A DNA stretch of 64,000 bases, from NCBI RefSeq assembly GCF_032917945.1, contig NZ_CP136624.1:4092001-4156000 (forward strand), given 5' to 3'. The notes beneath the pieces were generated by a model. The model saw nothing but the letters and a program-made list of their open reading frames with translations. It searched no databases and was not told the DNA's origin. Below, piece after piece: positions 17,012 to 25,866 of the stretch. Each line of letters begins with the position of its first letter. Positions within the stretch are counted from its first letter, which is position 1. The position numbers and the translations under genes are program-made. The stretch is from Bradyrhizobium sp. sBnM-33 (GTDB lineage: Bacteria > Pseudomonadota > Alphaproteobacteria > Rhizobiales > Xanthobacteraceae).

Positions 17012-18214
17012 ATGCGGCAAGGACGGCATTTTCTGCAGATTCCAGGGCCCAGCCCGGTCCCGGACAGGATTCTTCGCGCGATGGACATGCCGGTGATCGA
17101 TCATCGGAGCGCCCAGTTCGCCGAGCTCGGGCGGGCGGTGCTGGAGGGCAGCCAGAAGATTTTCCAGACTTCGGGACCGGTGGTGATCTTCCCGTCGTCG
17201 GGGACAGGGGCCTGGGAAGCCGCCATCGTCAACACGCTGTCGCCCGGCGACAAGGTTCTGATGGCGGAGACCGGCCATTTCGCGACCCTGTGGCGCCAGA
17301 TGGCGGGACGCTGGGGAATTGACGTCGACTTCTTGCCTGGCGACTGGCGCCGTGGCGCAGATCCGGCGGTCATCGAAGAAAGGTTGGCGCGCGACACATC
17401 GCATGCGCTCAAGGCGGTGATGGTCGTTCACAACGAAACGTCGACCGGTGCGACCAGCCGGATCGGCGAAATCCGGGCCGCGATGGACCGGGTCGGTCAT
17501 CCGGCCTTGCTGATGGTCGACACCATCTCCTCGCTGGGATCGGTCGAGTACCGGCACGACGAATGGAAGGTCGACGTCAGCGTCAGCTGCTCGCAGAAAG
17601 GGTTCATGTTGCCGCCCGGTTTGGGCTTCAACGCGATCTCGGACAAGGCCCGCGCTGCAGCCAAGACCAACAAAATGCCGCGGTCGTATTGGGATTGGGA
17701 GGAAATGCTGAAGACGAATGTGAATGGCTTCTTTCCCTATACCCCGGCGACCAACCTGCTCTACGGCCTGCACGAGGCCATTGCGATGTTGCTTGAGGAG
17801 GGGCTCGACAAGGTCTTCGCGCGCCATCAGCGGCTCGCCGCTGCTACGCGTGCCGCCGTCAATCACTGGGGACTGGAGGTGCTTTGCCAGGAGCCAAAGG
17901 ACTTTTCCCCGGTGCTTACCGCCGTGCTGATGCCGCCGGGACATGACGCGGATCAGTTCCGCAAGGTGGTGCTCGACAACTTCAACATGTCGCTCGGCTC
18001 CGGACTGTCGAAGGTGGCAGGCAAGGTATTCCGTATCGGTCATCTCGGCGAATGCAACGAACTGACCTTGCTCGCTGCGCTGACGGGCGTGGAGATGGGA
18101 TTGTCAGTCGCCGGCATTCCGTACCGGGCCGGCGGTGTCGATGCCGCGATGAAGTATCTGGAGGAGCGCCCGCAAGGCAATTCCCCGGCGCATCTCAAGG
18201 TCGTCGGCAGCTAG
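17012..18214 (+). CDS. Class V aminotransferase, serine/alanine-glyoxylate aminotransferase-like (copy 1)
   Basis: The 400-residue PLP enzyme of fold type I starts MRQGRHFLQIPGPSPVPDRI, as serine-glyoxylate aminotransferases do. PSSGTGAWEAA is the phosphate-binding region, LLMVDTISSLGS carries the PLP-pyridine Asp (Asp170), and SCSQKG carries the Schiff-base lysine (Lys196). It would transfer an amino group from serine or alanine to glyoxylate. It is the first rightward gene after the GntR regulator and is followed, after 141 bp, by a close paralogue. The dehydrogenase and GlcG nearby suggest a glyoxylate-type metabolite shared among them, but the substrate is not proved. Confidence 0.9.
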   Translation: MRQGRHFLQIPGPSPVPDRILRAMDMPVIDHRSAQFAELGRAVLEGSQKIFQTSGPVVIFPSSGTGAWEAAIVNTLSPGDKVLMAETGHFATLWRQMAGRWGIDVDFLPGDWRRGADPAVIEERLARDTSHALKAVMVVHNETSTGATSRIGEIRAAMDRVGHPALLMVDTISSLGSVEYRHDEWKVDVSVSCSQKGFMLPPGLGFNAISDKARAAAKTNKMPRSYWDWEEMLKTNVNGFFPYTPATNLLYGLHEAIAMLLEEGLDKVFARHQRLAAATRAAVNHWGLEVLCQEPKDFSPVLTAVLMPPGHDADQFRKVVLDNFNMSLGSGLSKVAGKVFRIGHLGECNELTLLAALTGVEMGLSVAGIPYRAGGVDAAMKYLEERPQGNSPAHLKVVGS

Positions 18215-18355
18215 CTGGCGGCTGCCGCCTGCCCGGGGGCGCTGCTCCAGCCTGCTCCTTATGCATTGACGTGCTGCGTCCGGCGGGCGACAAGCCCGCC
18301 AAATGGTGATATTCGAGCGCCTCGAAACGCCTAGGCTAGACCGGGAAGGACGCCA

Positions 18356-19555
18356 ATGACCCTGCATACTGGAAGGCATTTTCTGCAGATTCCGGGACCG
18401 ACCAACGTGCCGGACCGGGTGCTGCGCGCCATGGATATGCCGACCATGGACCATCGGGGTCCCGAGTTCGCCGAGGTTGGTCATGCCGTGCTGGCGGCCA
18501 TGCAGCGGGTGTTCCGCACCAAGCAGCCGGTGATCATTTACCCCTCGTCAGGTACCGGCGCGTGGGAAGCGGCGCTCGTCAATACGCTGCAACCGGGCGA
18601 CAAGGTGCTGATGGCAGAAACCGGGCAGTTCGCCGTGCTGTGGCACGGCATCGCCGACAAGTTCAAGCTCGACGTGGATTTCATTCCCGGCGACTGGCGC
18701 CACGGCGCCGACCTCGAGCAGATCGAGGCGCGACTGTCGGCCGACAAGGCGCACAAGATCAAGGCCGTGTGCGTGGTTCACAACGAAACCTCGACCGGTT
18801 GCGTCACCCATCCGCAGGACGTTCGCAAGATTCTCGACCGCGTCAATCATCCCGCGCTGCTGATGGTCGACACCATCTCTGGCCTTGGCTCGCTCGAATA
18901 TGAGCACGACGCATGGGGCATCGACGTGTCGGTCGCCGGATCGCAAAAGGGCCTGATGCTGCCGCCGGGCCTCGGCTTCAATGCCATCTCGGAAAAGGCG
19001 CTCGCGGTGGCGAAGGCCAATCCCGCGATGCGCTCTTATTGGGACTGGCAGGAAGTCATCGCCATCAACAAGGCGGGTACCTGGCCCTACACGCCGGCAA
19101 CGAACCTGCTGTTCGGGCTGCGCGAAGCGGTCAAGATGCTCGAGGAGGAAGGGCTGGAGAACGTCTTCGCTCGCCACAAGCGCCACAGCGCCGCCACGCG
19201 CGCGGCGATCAAGGCCTGGGGCCTCGAAACGCAATGTCAGGAGCAGGGCGCGCATTCGCCCGCGCTGACCGGCGTCGTCATGCCGGAAGGGCATGACGCC
19301 GATCATTTCCGCAAGGTCGTGCTGGAAAACTTCGACATGTCGCTCGGCACCGGCCTCAACAAGATCAAGGGCAAGGTGTTCCGGATCGGCCATATCGGAC
19401 ACTTCAACGACCTGATGCTGATGGGCACGCTGTCGGGTGTCGAGATGGGTCTCGATCTCGCCAAGGTGCCGCATCGCGGCGGAGGCGTGCTGGCGGCGAT
19501 GGAAGTGCTCAAGGGACGCGGCGTCGTGGCGAGGCCGAAGGCCGCCGTTGCCTGA
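18356..19555 (+). CDS. Class V aminotransferase, serine/alanine-glyoxylate aminotransferase-like (copy 2)
   Basis: A tandem paralogue of the preceding gene, 399 residues, starting MTLHTGRHFLQIPGPTNVPD. It aligns without large gaps along its full length; the catalytic lysine is Lys198 in AGSQKG and the PLP Asp is in LLMVDTISGLGS. Divergent stretches lie in the middle (residues 40-60 and 100-165), suggesting an older duplication with possibly different amino donors. A short TTCGAG-N3-CTCGAA inverted repeat at 18312-18326 precedes it, so it may have its own promoter. A crotonase gene follows at once, so the two are likely co-transcribed. Confidence 0.9.
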   Translation: MTLHTGRHFLQIPGPTNVPDRVLRAMDMPTMDHRGPEFAEVGHAVLAAMQRVFRTKQPVIIYPSSGTGAWEAALVNTLQPGDKVLMAETGQFAVLWHGIADKFKLDVDFIPGDWRHGADLEQIEARLSADKAHKIKAVCVVHNETSTGCVTHPQDVRKILDRVNHPALLMVDTISGLGSLEYEHDAWGIDVSVAGSQKGLMLPPGLGFNAISEKALAVAKANPAMRSYWDWQEVIAINKAGTWPYTPATNLLFGLREAVKMLEEEGLENVFARHKRHSAATRAAIKAWGLETQCQEQGAHSPALTGVVMPEGHDADHFRKVVLENFDMSLGTGLNKIKGKVFRIGHIGHFNDLMLMGTLSGVEMGLDLAKVPHRGGGVLAAMEVLKGRGVVARPKAAVA

Positions 19556-19591
19556 GCCAGTTTGACCGAAACAACAATAGAGAGAGCTGCG

Positions 19592-20389
19592 ATGAACGCT
19601 CCGGTAGCTTCGACCGAAGACCTGATCTATTCCGTCGAGGACGGCATCGCCCGGCTGACGTTCAACCGTCCGCAGGCGCGCAACGCGCTGACCTTTGCCA
19701 TGTACGAGCAGATGGCGGCGATCTGCGAGACCATCAACAATGATCGCTCGATCAAGGCGATGATCTTGACCGGCGCCGGCGACAAGGCCTTCGCGTCGGG
19801 CACCGACATTTCGCAATTCCGAGCCTTCAAGACCGCACAGGACGCGCTCGACTATGAGGCGCGGATCGACCGCGTGCTCGGCGCGCTGGAGGCCTGCCGG
19901 GTGCCGACGATTGCGGCGATTGCCGGCGCCTGCACCGGCGGCGGCGCCGGAATCGCGGCGTGCTGCGATATCCGCATCGGTACCGAAACAACGCGGATGG
20001 GTTTTCCGATCGCGCGCACGCTCGGCAATTGCCTGTCGATGTCCAATATTTCCAGGCTGGTTTCGCTGGTCGGCCCCGCGCGGACCAAGGATTTGATCTT
20101 CAAGGCTCGGCTGGTCGAGGCGCCGGAAGCGCTGGCGCTCGGGCTGCTCAATGAGATCGTGCCCGATGTCGCAACGTTGCAGCGCCGCGCCGACGAGACC
20201 GCGAAACTCGTTGCCAGCCATGCGCCGATCACGCTCGAAGTCACCAAGGAAGCGGTGCGCCGCATCCGGCGGACATTGACGCGCGACGAGGGCGAGGACC
20301 TGATCCTGCGCGCCTATATGAGCGAGGATTTCCGCGAGGGAATGGACGCTTTCCTCAACAAGCGCTCGCCGAACTGGAAGGGCAAATAG
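19592..20389 (+). CDS. Enoyl-CoA hydratase/isomerase (crotonase) family protein
   Basis: ATG 19592 (MNAPVASTEDLIYSV) has AGAGAG upstream; a TTG at 19562 is less likely. The 265-residue protein has the crotonase CoA-binding and oxyanion features: FNRPQARNALTF, GDKAFASGTDISQF and AGACTGGGAGIAACCDIRIG. At the position of the first catalytic Glu of hydratases (normally following a Pro in the GxPE segment) it reads GFPIARTLG, and the second acid region reads TKDLIF, so the usual Glu pair appears absent or shifted. It may therefore be a different crotonase activity (isomerase, decarboxylase or lyase). It follows the second aminotransferase by 36 bp. Confidence 0.88.
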   Translation: MNAPVASTEDLIYSVEDGIARLTFNRPQARNALTFAMYEQMAAICETINNDRSIKAMILTGAGDKAFASGTDISQFRAFKTAQDALDYEARIDRVLGALEACRVPTIAAIAGACTGGGAGIAACCDIRIGTETTRMGFPIARTLGNCLSMSNISRLVSLVGPARTKDLIFKARLVEAPEALALGLLNEIVPDVATLQRRADETAKLVASHAPITLEVTKEAVRRIRRTLTRDEGEDLILRAYMSEDFREGMDAFLNKRSPNWKGK

Positions 20390-20413
20390 GGTATCCACGT
20401 TCAGAACCGCCCA

Positions 20414-20743
20414 CTATGGTTTGGCGGCCTTTTTTGCCAATTCCATACCGAGGTCGAGCGCCGCGATACCTATTCTGTCTGAGGGCGTGGTGAGGCAACG
20501 TTGATCCATCCACGCGATGATCGCGTCGAAGTCGCCACCACCAACCATGTCCCGCTCGCCGCTAATGTTCAGGCCGCTGATAAATCCGACCAGCCAGGAT
20601 TCAAAGCTTCCTTTGACCACCGCATTTTTCTTGCGGTTGGTCCAGGCCGTGCAGGTTTGAGAGCCCGCGCCAATTATTGAGGAACCGGCGTCCGCGGTGG
20701 TGGCAAGACAAGCCAGGAGAAAACCAATCGCGAACGCTTTCAT
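20414..20743 (-). CDS. Small secreted protein, Rap1a/Tai-like
   Basis: Starting at ATG 20743 the product has 109 residues: a Sec signal peptide (MKAFAIGFLLACLATTADAG) and a short mature domain with Cys in SQTCTAWT and DQRCL. The pattern C-x2-W, SWLVGFISGLN, IIAWMDQRC and IAALDLGMEL resembles the helical Rap1a/Tai-type periplasmic proteins, many of which are not immunity proteins. It lies 47 bp downstream of the collagen-like lipoprotein on the same strand and may be co-transcribed. Family assignment rests on this pattern by eye. Confidence 0.65.
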   Translation of the reverse strand: MKAFAIGFLLACLATTADAGSSIIGAGSQTCTAWTNRKKNAVVKGSFESWLVGFISGLNISGERDMVGGGDFDAIIAWMDQRCLTTPSDRIGIAALDLGMELAKKAAKP

Positions 20744-20790
20744 GCTTTTTCGCCGACCATCATTCGTCGGATCGTAGCACAGCAGGGCGG

Positions 20791-21162
20791 CTACTTCTTG
20801 AGACAAAGACCAACGGCCGGACCGCTGCCGCACTTGGCGCCATCGGGGGCACCGCCGGACGGACAGAACACCGACACCAGGTTTTCATTTGTATCGCAGC
20901 CGACCTCGCCATTGGCCTGAACCGACCTGATGGAAGTGCCAGCCGGCCCAGGATCGCCTTTCGGACCGGGCACACCTTGCGGACCCTGTGGCCCTTGGGG
21001 ACCCTGTTGCCCTTGAGGGCCGGGCACGCCTTGCAAGCCCTGTACGCCCTGAGGCCCGGCCGGTCCCTGTGGGCCGGTATCCCCTTTCGGTCCTGGATCC
21101 CGTCCGCACCCCGCGAGGGTCAGCGCCGCACCCACGAGGGCGGTCATCACAATCCTTCTCAT
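20791..21162 (-). CDS. Collagen-like lipoprotein
   Basis: The 123-residue protein has a lipoprotein signal peptide ending LTLAGC (lipidated Cys19), so it should be membrane-anchored. Residues 24-74 are 17 consecutive Gly-X-Y triplets rich in Pro and Gln (GPQ, GPK, GVP, GDP), the signature of a bacterial collagen triple helix. A small C-terminal domain with four cysteines follows ([30 protein letters not shown]), possibly two disulfides that trimerise or cap the helix. The gene is divergent from the tctC gene. Collagen-like surface proteins act in adhesion or as stalks; its role here is unknown. Confidence 0.85.
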   Translation of the reverse strand: MRRIVMTALVGAALTLAGCGRDPGPKGDTGPQGPAGPQGVQGLQGVPGPQGQQGPQGPQGPQGVPGPKGDPGPAGTSIRSVQANGEVGCDTNENLVSVFCPSGGAPDGAKCGSGPAVGLCLKK

Positions 21163-21417
21163 TCAGTGTCTCCTCCTGATGCTGCTTGTAGCGTGCATTA
21201 AACGGGCCCACTCGCCGCCGCACAATGGAAAAGCGGCGAGATTGAATTCGGCTGTTCGTAGCCGCAGGCCCTCCTACTGGGAAGGATTTGCACCTCATGC
21301 GAAAGTCATGCGCGGCACATTGCAGTGCAGCTTGAACTCTGACCGGTTCGCTCGCAAGATGTGGCAACCAGACAGATCTGATTTTCCAGGTCTTGCAAAT
21401 ACATAGGGAAGAAACTC

Positions 21418-22404
21418 GTGGGACAGATCCTCAAAGCCGCGGCCGCCTTGACGGCCATGATCGCAACCACACCTGCGTTTGCCGCTTGGGAGCCGACCAA
21501 GCCGGTGGAAATCGTGGTAGCGGCCGGCGCCGGCGGTGCCTCCGACCAGATGGCGCGGATGATGCAGTCGGCGATCCAAAAGAACAACCTAATGAAGCAG
21601 CCGGTGGTTGTATCCCTCAAGGGCGGGGCGTCCGGCGCCGAGGCGCTGATGTACATGAAATCCAGCGACGGCGATCCCAACAAGGTGCTGATCGCCTATT
21701 CCCTGATCTACATGCTGCCGCTGTCGGCCAAGATCCCGTTCAACTGGCGTGACCTGACGCCGGTGTCGGTGGTCGCGCTCGACCAGTTCGTGCTGTGGGA
21801 CAATGCCGACGGCCCCAAGACGGTGAAGGATTTCATCGCGGCCGCCAAGGCGGCGAGCTCGCCGTTCAAGATGGGCGGCACCGGCTCCAAGCGCGAGGAC
21901 CATGTGCTCACCGTGTTCATGGAGCAGAAGACCGGCGCAAAATTCTCGTATCTGCCCTACAAGTCCGGCGGCGAGGCCGCGACGCAGCTTGTCGGCAAGC
22001 ACACCGAAGCCAATGTCAATAACCCGTCCGAAAACCTCGAAGTCTGGCGCGCCGGTCAGGTCCGCGCGCTGTGCGTGTTCGACAAGGAGCGCATCTCCTA
22101 CAAGACCAAGGTGACAGAGACGCAATCCTGGAACGACATCCCGACCTGCAAGGAGGAAGGGCTCGACGTGCAGTACCTGATGCTGCGCGCGATGTTCCTG
22201 CCCGGCAAGGTGACGCCGGAGCAGCAGGCGTTCTATGTCGATCTGTTCCAGAAGCTGACCCAGACGCCGGAATACAAGGACTACATGGAGAAGCAGGCAC
22301 TCAAGCCGATCTTCCTCACCGGCAAGGATATGCTGAAATTCCTCGAAGAGGATGACAAGCTGAATGCCTCGCTGATGAAGGAAGCGGGCTTCGTCGCGAA
22401 GTAA
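21418..22404 (+). CDS. tctC: TctC/Bug tripartite tricarboxylate transporter substrate-binding protein
   Basis: It starts at GTG 21418 with AGGGAAGAAAC upstream; 328 residues with a signal peptide ending PAFAAWEP. The Bug core motifs are present but divergent: VEIVVAAGAGGASDQMARMM replaces the usual FPAGG loop, and FSYLPYKSGGEAATQLVGKH follows the usual pattern. TctB and TctA genes lie about 3 kb downstream on the same strand, separated by mtnP and mtnA, so the three probably form one TTT importer with this as its periplasmic receptor. The ligand is unknown; its position invites a link to the salvage enzymes. Confidence 0.88.
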   Translation: MGQILKAAAALTAMIATTPAFAAWEPTKPVEIVVAAGAGGASDQMARMMQSAIQKNNLMKQPVVVSLKGGASGAEALMYMKSSDGDPNKVLIAYSLIYMLPLSAKIPFNWRDLTPVSVVALDQFVLWDNADGPKTVKDFIAAAKAASSPFKMGGTGSKREDHVLTVFMEQKTGAKFSYLPYKSGGEAATQLVGKHTEANVNNPSENLEVWRAGQVRALCVFDKERISYKTKVTETQSWNDIPTCKEEGLDVQYLMLRAMFLPGKVTPEQQAFYVDLFQKLTQTPEYKDYMEKQALKPIFLTGKDMLKFLEEDDKLNASLMKEAGFVAK

Positions 22405-22422
22405 CGGGCTTGGTTGTTTTTT

Positions 22423-22473
22423 TGACGCGTTTCTTCACGCGAACCGGTGCCCACTTCGCTCGAAAACGCTATG
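22423..22473 (+). repeat. Intergenic repeat, family A (GACGCGTTT...TCGCTCGAAAACGCTAT)
   Basis: The stretch contains GACGCGTTTCTTCACGCGAACCGGT and the tail CACTTCGCTCGAAAACGCTAT in order. A longer relative lies at 51491-51612 in this window. I recognise it as a dispersed Bradyrhizobium-type intergenic repeat. It lies between the convergent ends of tctC and the aldolase gene. Confidence 0.7.
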
Positions 22474-22480
22474 GCAATCG

Positions 22481-23131
22481 TTACTCCTCCGCGTGGCCGT
22501 ATCCGGCCATGCGGAGGCGGACCTTCTCGATTTCTTCCTTTGACAGGAGTGGCGGCGTGCCGATCTGCAGGCAGCCGTGATATTGCCGCGCCAGCGTCTC
22601 GACCTCGACCGCAAGCCACATCGCTTTTGCCAGCGACGGCCCGATCGCGATCATGCCGTGATGTTCGAGCAGGCAGGCCAGCCGTCCCTCTAGCGCGCGT
22701 ACGGCTTGCTCGGAGAGCTCCTGGGTGCCGAAGGTCGCGTATGGCGCGCAGCGGATGGTGTCGCCGCCGGCGACGGCGACCATGTAATGCACCGGCGGAA
22801 TCTCCTTGCCCATGATCGCCAGCATGGTCGAATAGGGCGGATGGGCATGAACGATCGCCTGCACCTCCGGGCGGGCCTTCAGGATGTCGCGGTGAAAGCG
22901 CCATTCGCTCGACGGCCGATGGCCGGGATCGTGGTTGCCGTCGAGATGCATGTAGACGATCTGCTCGGGCTTCATCGCTTCGTAGGGCGTGCTGGTCGGC
23001 GTGATCAGCATGCCATCGCCATGGCGCAGGCTGATATTGCCTGACGTCCCCTGGTTGATGCCGAGCGCATTCATGCGCAGGCAGGCATCGATAATCGACT
23101 GGCGTTTTTCCCGGTCTTTCGTGGTCGGCAT
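22481..23131 (-). CDS. Class II aldolase (candidate 5-methylthioribulose-1-P / 5-deoxyribulose-1-P aldolase)
   Basis: ATG 23131 (MPTTKDREKRQ) gives 216 residues, the family length. NQGTSGNISLRHGDGMLITP is the phosphate-binding region, PSSEWRFHRDIL provides the catalytic Glu (Glu76) as in fuculose-1-phosphate aldolase, and VHAHPPYS plus LLEHHGM provide the zinc histidines. MtnB dehydratases share the fold but lack the SSEW-type Glu, so aldol cleavage is favoured. The gene is divergent from mtnP across 90 bp. The set aldolase-MtnP-MtnA equals the DHAP shunt (Ald2 route), yielding DHAP and an aldehyde from MTA or 5'-deoxyadenosine. Function inferred from this context. Confidence 0.85.
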   Translation of the reverse strand: MPTTKDREKRQSIIDACLRMNALGINQGTSGNISLRHGDGMLITPTSTPYEAMKPEQIVYMHLDGNHDPGHRPSSEWRFHRDILKARPEVQAIVHAHPPYSTMLAIMGKEIPPVHYMVAVAGGDTIRCAPYATFGTQELSEQAVRALEGRLACLLEHHGMIAIGPSLAKAMWLAVEVETLARQYHGCLQIGTPPLLSKEEIEKVRLRMAGYGHAEE

Positions 23132-23221
23132 TTCGAACCTCTTGCAGCCCGCGGACAATGCTTGAATATTGCGTCGCAGTATAGTCGAACATGCCTCTAG
23201 AATTGCTGACTGGGAGAAGTC

Positions 23222-24097
23222 ATGACGCGCGCCGTGCTTGGCATCATAGGCGGATCCGGCATCTACGACCTGCCGGGGCTGGAGGATGTCCACGAGGAAA
23301 CCATCAACAGCCCGTGGGGCGAGCCGTCCGCGCCGTTGATGCGCGGTATCATCGCCGGGCTGCCGGTCGCGTTCCTGCCGCGCCATGGCAAGGGGCATGT
23401 GCTCTCGCCCTCCGACATCAACTACCGTGCCAATATCGACGTGCTGAAACGGGCAGGGGTCACCGACCTGGTTTCGCTATCGGCCTGCGGCTCGTACAAT
23501 GAGGAACTGCCACCCGGCACGTTTGTGCTGGTCGATCAGTTCGTCGACCGCACCCATCGCCGGGAGAGCTCGTTCTTCGGCAAGGGTTGCGTCGCCCATG
23601 TCTCGATGGCCCATCCGGTTTCGCCGCGGCTGCACGTGCATCTGGCTGCAGCCGCTGAGGCCGAGGGGATCGCGGCGGTGAGGGGCGGCACCTATGTCTG
23701 CATGGAGGGGCCGCAATTCTCCAGCCTCGCCGAGAGTCTGATGTATAAGGCGCAGGGTCATTCGGTGATCGGCATGACCAACATGCCCGAGGCAAAACTC
23801 GCCCGCGAGGCCGAGATCTGTTACGCCAGCGTGGCGATGGTCACCGATTACGATTGCTGGCATCCTCATCATGAGGCGGTCACCGTGCAGGACATCATTC
23901 GCGTGCTGAATTCGAATGCCGGCAAGGCCAAGGCGCTGGTTGCGCGTCTCGCCCGGGATTTCCCGCGCGAGCATGAGCCGTGCCCGATCGGCTCGGACAA
24001 GGCGCTCGACACCGCGCTGATCACGGCGCCGGAAGCGCGCGATGCAAAATTGCTCGCCAAACTCGATGCCGTGGCCGGAAGGGTGCTACGATCGTGA
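23222..24097 (+). CDS. mtnP: S-methyl-5'-thioadenosine phosphorylase
   Basis: The 291-residue protein has the MTAP hallmarks: GIIGGSGIYDLPGL at the N-terminus, FLPRHGKGH, VCMEGPQFSSLAESLMYK, then GMTNMPEAKLAREAEICYA and VTDYDCW. It phosphorolyses MTA (and 5'-deoxyadenosine) to adenine and 5-methylthioribose-1-phosphate. GGGAGAAG precedes the ATG. mtnA follows after 41 bp. With no mtnK, mtnC, mtnD or mtnE in view, the product most likely enters the aldolase route. Homology to purine nucleoside phosphorylases is excluded by the MTAP-type NMPEA motif, though substrate range could be broader. Confidence 0.94.
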   Translation: MTRAVLGIIGGSGIYDLPGLEDVHEETINSPWGEPSAPLMRGIIAGLPVAFLPRHGKGHVLSPSDINYRANIDVLKRAGVTDLVSLSACGSYNEELPPGTFVLVDQFVDRTHRRESSFFGKGCVAHVSMAHPVSPRLHVHLAAAAEAEGIAAVRGGTYVCMEGPQFSSLAESLMYKAQGHSVIGMTNMPEAKLAREAEICYASVAMVTDYDCWHPHHEAVTVQDIIRVLNSNAGKAKALVARLARDFPREHEPCPIGSDKALDTALITAPEARDAKLLAKLDAVAGRVLRS

Positions 24098-24138
24098 GGA
24101 TGTCTTCCAGCGGGCGCACGACGCGAAGGGCGTAGGAC

Positions 24139-25242
24139 ATGAAGGTCGATGGCCGGCATTTTCGCAGCATCTGGCTTGAGGACGACGGCTGGACGGTCAG
24201 TGCGATCGACCAGCGGCGATTGCCGCATGAATTCGTGGTGGCGCGCATCGCAAGCGCCGCGGATGCGACCGAGGCGATCCGCTCGATGCTGGTGCGGGGC
24301 GCGCCGCTGATCGGCGCGACCGCGGCTTACGGCATGGCGCTCGCCATGCGCACTGACGCTTCCGATGCGGCGCTCGATGGCGCCTATGCCATGCTGCTGG
24401 CGGCACGGCCGACGGCAATCAACCTGAAGTGGGCGCTCGACGAGATGGCGCGTTTGCTTCGGCCGCTGTCGGCGTCGGAACGCGTCACGGCAGCCTACCA
24501 GCGCGCATGCGAAATCGCCGAGGAGGACGTCGCGATCAACCAGGGGATCGGCCGGCATGGCCTGGCGCTGATCGAACAGATCGCGGCAACGAAGCAGCCA
24601 GGCGAGCCGATCAATATCCTGACCCATTGCAATGCCGGCTGGCTCGCGACGGTGGACTGGGGCACGGCCACGGCGCCGATCTACCTTGCCCATGATAGCG
24701 GTCTGAAGGTCCATGTCTGGGTCGACGAGACCCGGCCGCGCAACCAGGGCGCTTCGCTGACTGCCTGGGAACTCGGGCACCACGGCGTGCCGCACACGGT
24801 GATCCCCGACAACACCGGCGGCCATCTGATGCAGCACCACATGGTCGATCTTGCGATCGTTGGCACCGACCGGGTGGCCGCCAATGGCGACGTCTGCAAC
24901 AAGATCGGCACCTATCTGAAGGCGCTCGCCGCCCATGACAATGGCGTGCCGTTCTATGTTGCACTGCCGTCGCCCACCATCGACTTCAGCATCGACGATG
25001 GCATCAGGCAGATTCCGATCGAGCAGCGCAGTACGGAGGAGGTGGCGACCATGAGCGGCCGCACTGCCGACGGGCGCGTCGAGACCGTGCGCGTGGTTCC
25101 CGACGGCTCGCCGGTGGCTAATTACGCCTTCGACGTCACGCCGGCGCGGCTGGTGACGGGCTTGATCACCGAACGCGGCCTGCTGCGGCCCGAGCGTGCT
25201 GCACTTGCGAGCGCATTCCCGGAGCGCAGCGCTGGACATTGA
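24139..25242 (+). CDS. mtnA: S-methyl-5-thioribose-1-phosphate isomerase
   Basis: The 367-residue eIF2B-related isomerase carries [13 protein letters not shown], the catalytic cysteine in [17 protein letters not shown] and the catalytic aspartate in [20 protein letters not shown]. It converts 5-methylthioribose-1-phosphate to the ribulose-1-phosphate isomer, the substrate of the divergent aldolase. The gene is 41 bp downstream of mtnP and 60 bp upstream of tctB on the same strand, consistent with one transcript. Length and motifs are complete and nothing looks degraded. Confidence 0.94.
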   Translation: MKVDGRHFRSIWLEDDGWTVSAIDQRRLPHEFVVARIASAADATEAIRSMLVRGAPLIGATAAYGMALAMRTDASDAALDGAYAMLLAARPTAINLKWALDEMARLLRPLSASERVTAAYQRACEIAEEDVAINQGIGRHGLALIEQIAATKQPGEPINILTHCNAGWLATVDWGTATAPIYLAHDSGLKVHVWVDETRPRNQGASLTAWELGHHGVPHTVIPDNTGGHLMQHHMVDLAIVGTDRVAANGDVCNKIGTYLKALAAHDNGVPFYVALPSPTIDFSIDDGIRQIPIEQRSTEEVATMSGRTADGRVETVRVVPDGSPVANYAFDVTPARLVTGLITERGLLRPERAALASAFPERSAGH

Positions 25243-25302
25243 CGCCGGCGATGTCGGCACGTATCCCCGTTTAAGACTGTCGTACCGGGGGTCACCGTCT
25301 CC

Positions 25303-25845
25303 ATGTCCAATACCGACATCGAAATCGTCGTCGAGGATCCGACCGCGCCGGAGGCGGACTCGCCCCAGGTGGTCAGCGTTCGCGTGGTCGACGTGGTCGC
25401 CTGTCTTCTGCTTCTCGCGCTGGCGCTGACGCTCGGGTACGACAACTGGCGTACCGGAGCCGGCTGGGAATCCACCGGCCCGCAGTCCGGCTACTTTCCG
25501 TTCTATCTCTCGATCATCCTCGGTGGCGCCAGCCTCTATGGCCTGGTTGCGGCGTTCCTGTCGCGCCGGGAAGCCTCCGAAACTTTCGTGACGCAAGCGC
25601 AGCTTCGCCGCGTGATGGCGGTGTTCGTGCCGACGGTTCTGTTCTGCCTCGCCACGCAATTCCTCGGGCTCTATGTCGCGAGCTTCCTTTTGATCTCCTG
25701 CTTCATGCGTCTGGTCGGCAAGATCGCATTGTGGAAGTCGCTGCTCACCGCCTTCGTGTTCACCGCTGCGATGTTCGTGACCTTCGACGTCGCCTTCGAC
25801 GTCATCATGCCAAAGGGCCCGCTCGAAGCGGCGCTCGGCCGCTAG
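25303..25845 (+). CDS. tctB: TctB-family small permease subunit of a TTT transporter
   Basis: The product has 180 residues with four hydrophobic segments (VVDVVACLLLLALALTLG, FYLSIILGGASLYGLVAAF, VFVPTVLFCLATQFLGLYVA and a final LTAFVFTAAMFVTFDVAF), the TctB layout. GPQSGYFPFYLS is the conserved TctB motif. It pairs with the large TctA subunit downstream and the TctC receptor upstream. A 123-bp gap with a dispersed hairpin repeat separates it from tctA, so the repeat lies inside the transporter operon. Confidence 0.88.
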   Translation: MSNTDIEIVVEDPTAPEADSPQVVSVRVVDVVACLLLLALALTLGYDNWRTGAGWESTGPQSGYFPFYLSIILGGASLYGLVAAFLSRREASETFVTQAQLRRVMAVFVPTVLFCLATQFLGLYVASFLLISCFMRLVGKIALWKSLLTAFVFTAAMFVTFDVAFDVIMPKGPLEAALGR

Positions 25846-25866
25846 TAGCGTCGACATGGCCCGCCC

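Noticed and set aside
18548..20398. A 616-codon reverse-strand frame across the second aminotransferase and the crotonase
   Set aside because: It is opposite two well-supported genes and shows no domain.
22481..23131. MtnB methylthioribulose-1-phosphate dehydratase
   Set aside because: The SSEW-type Glu of aldolases is present and mtnC/mtnD are not nearby; the aldolase call fits better, though not proved.
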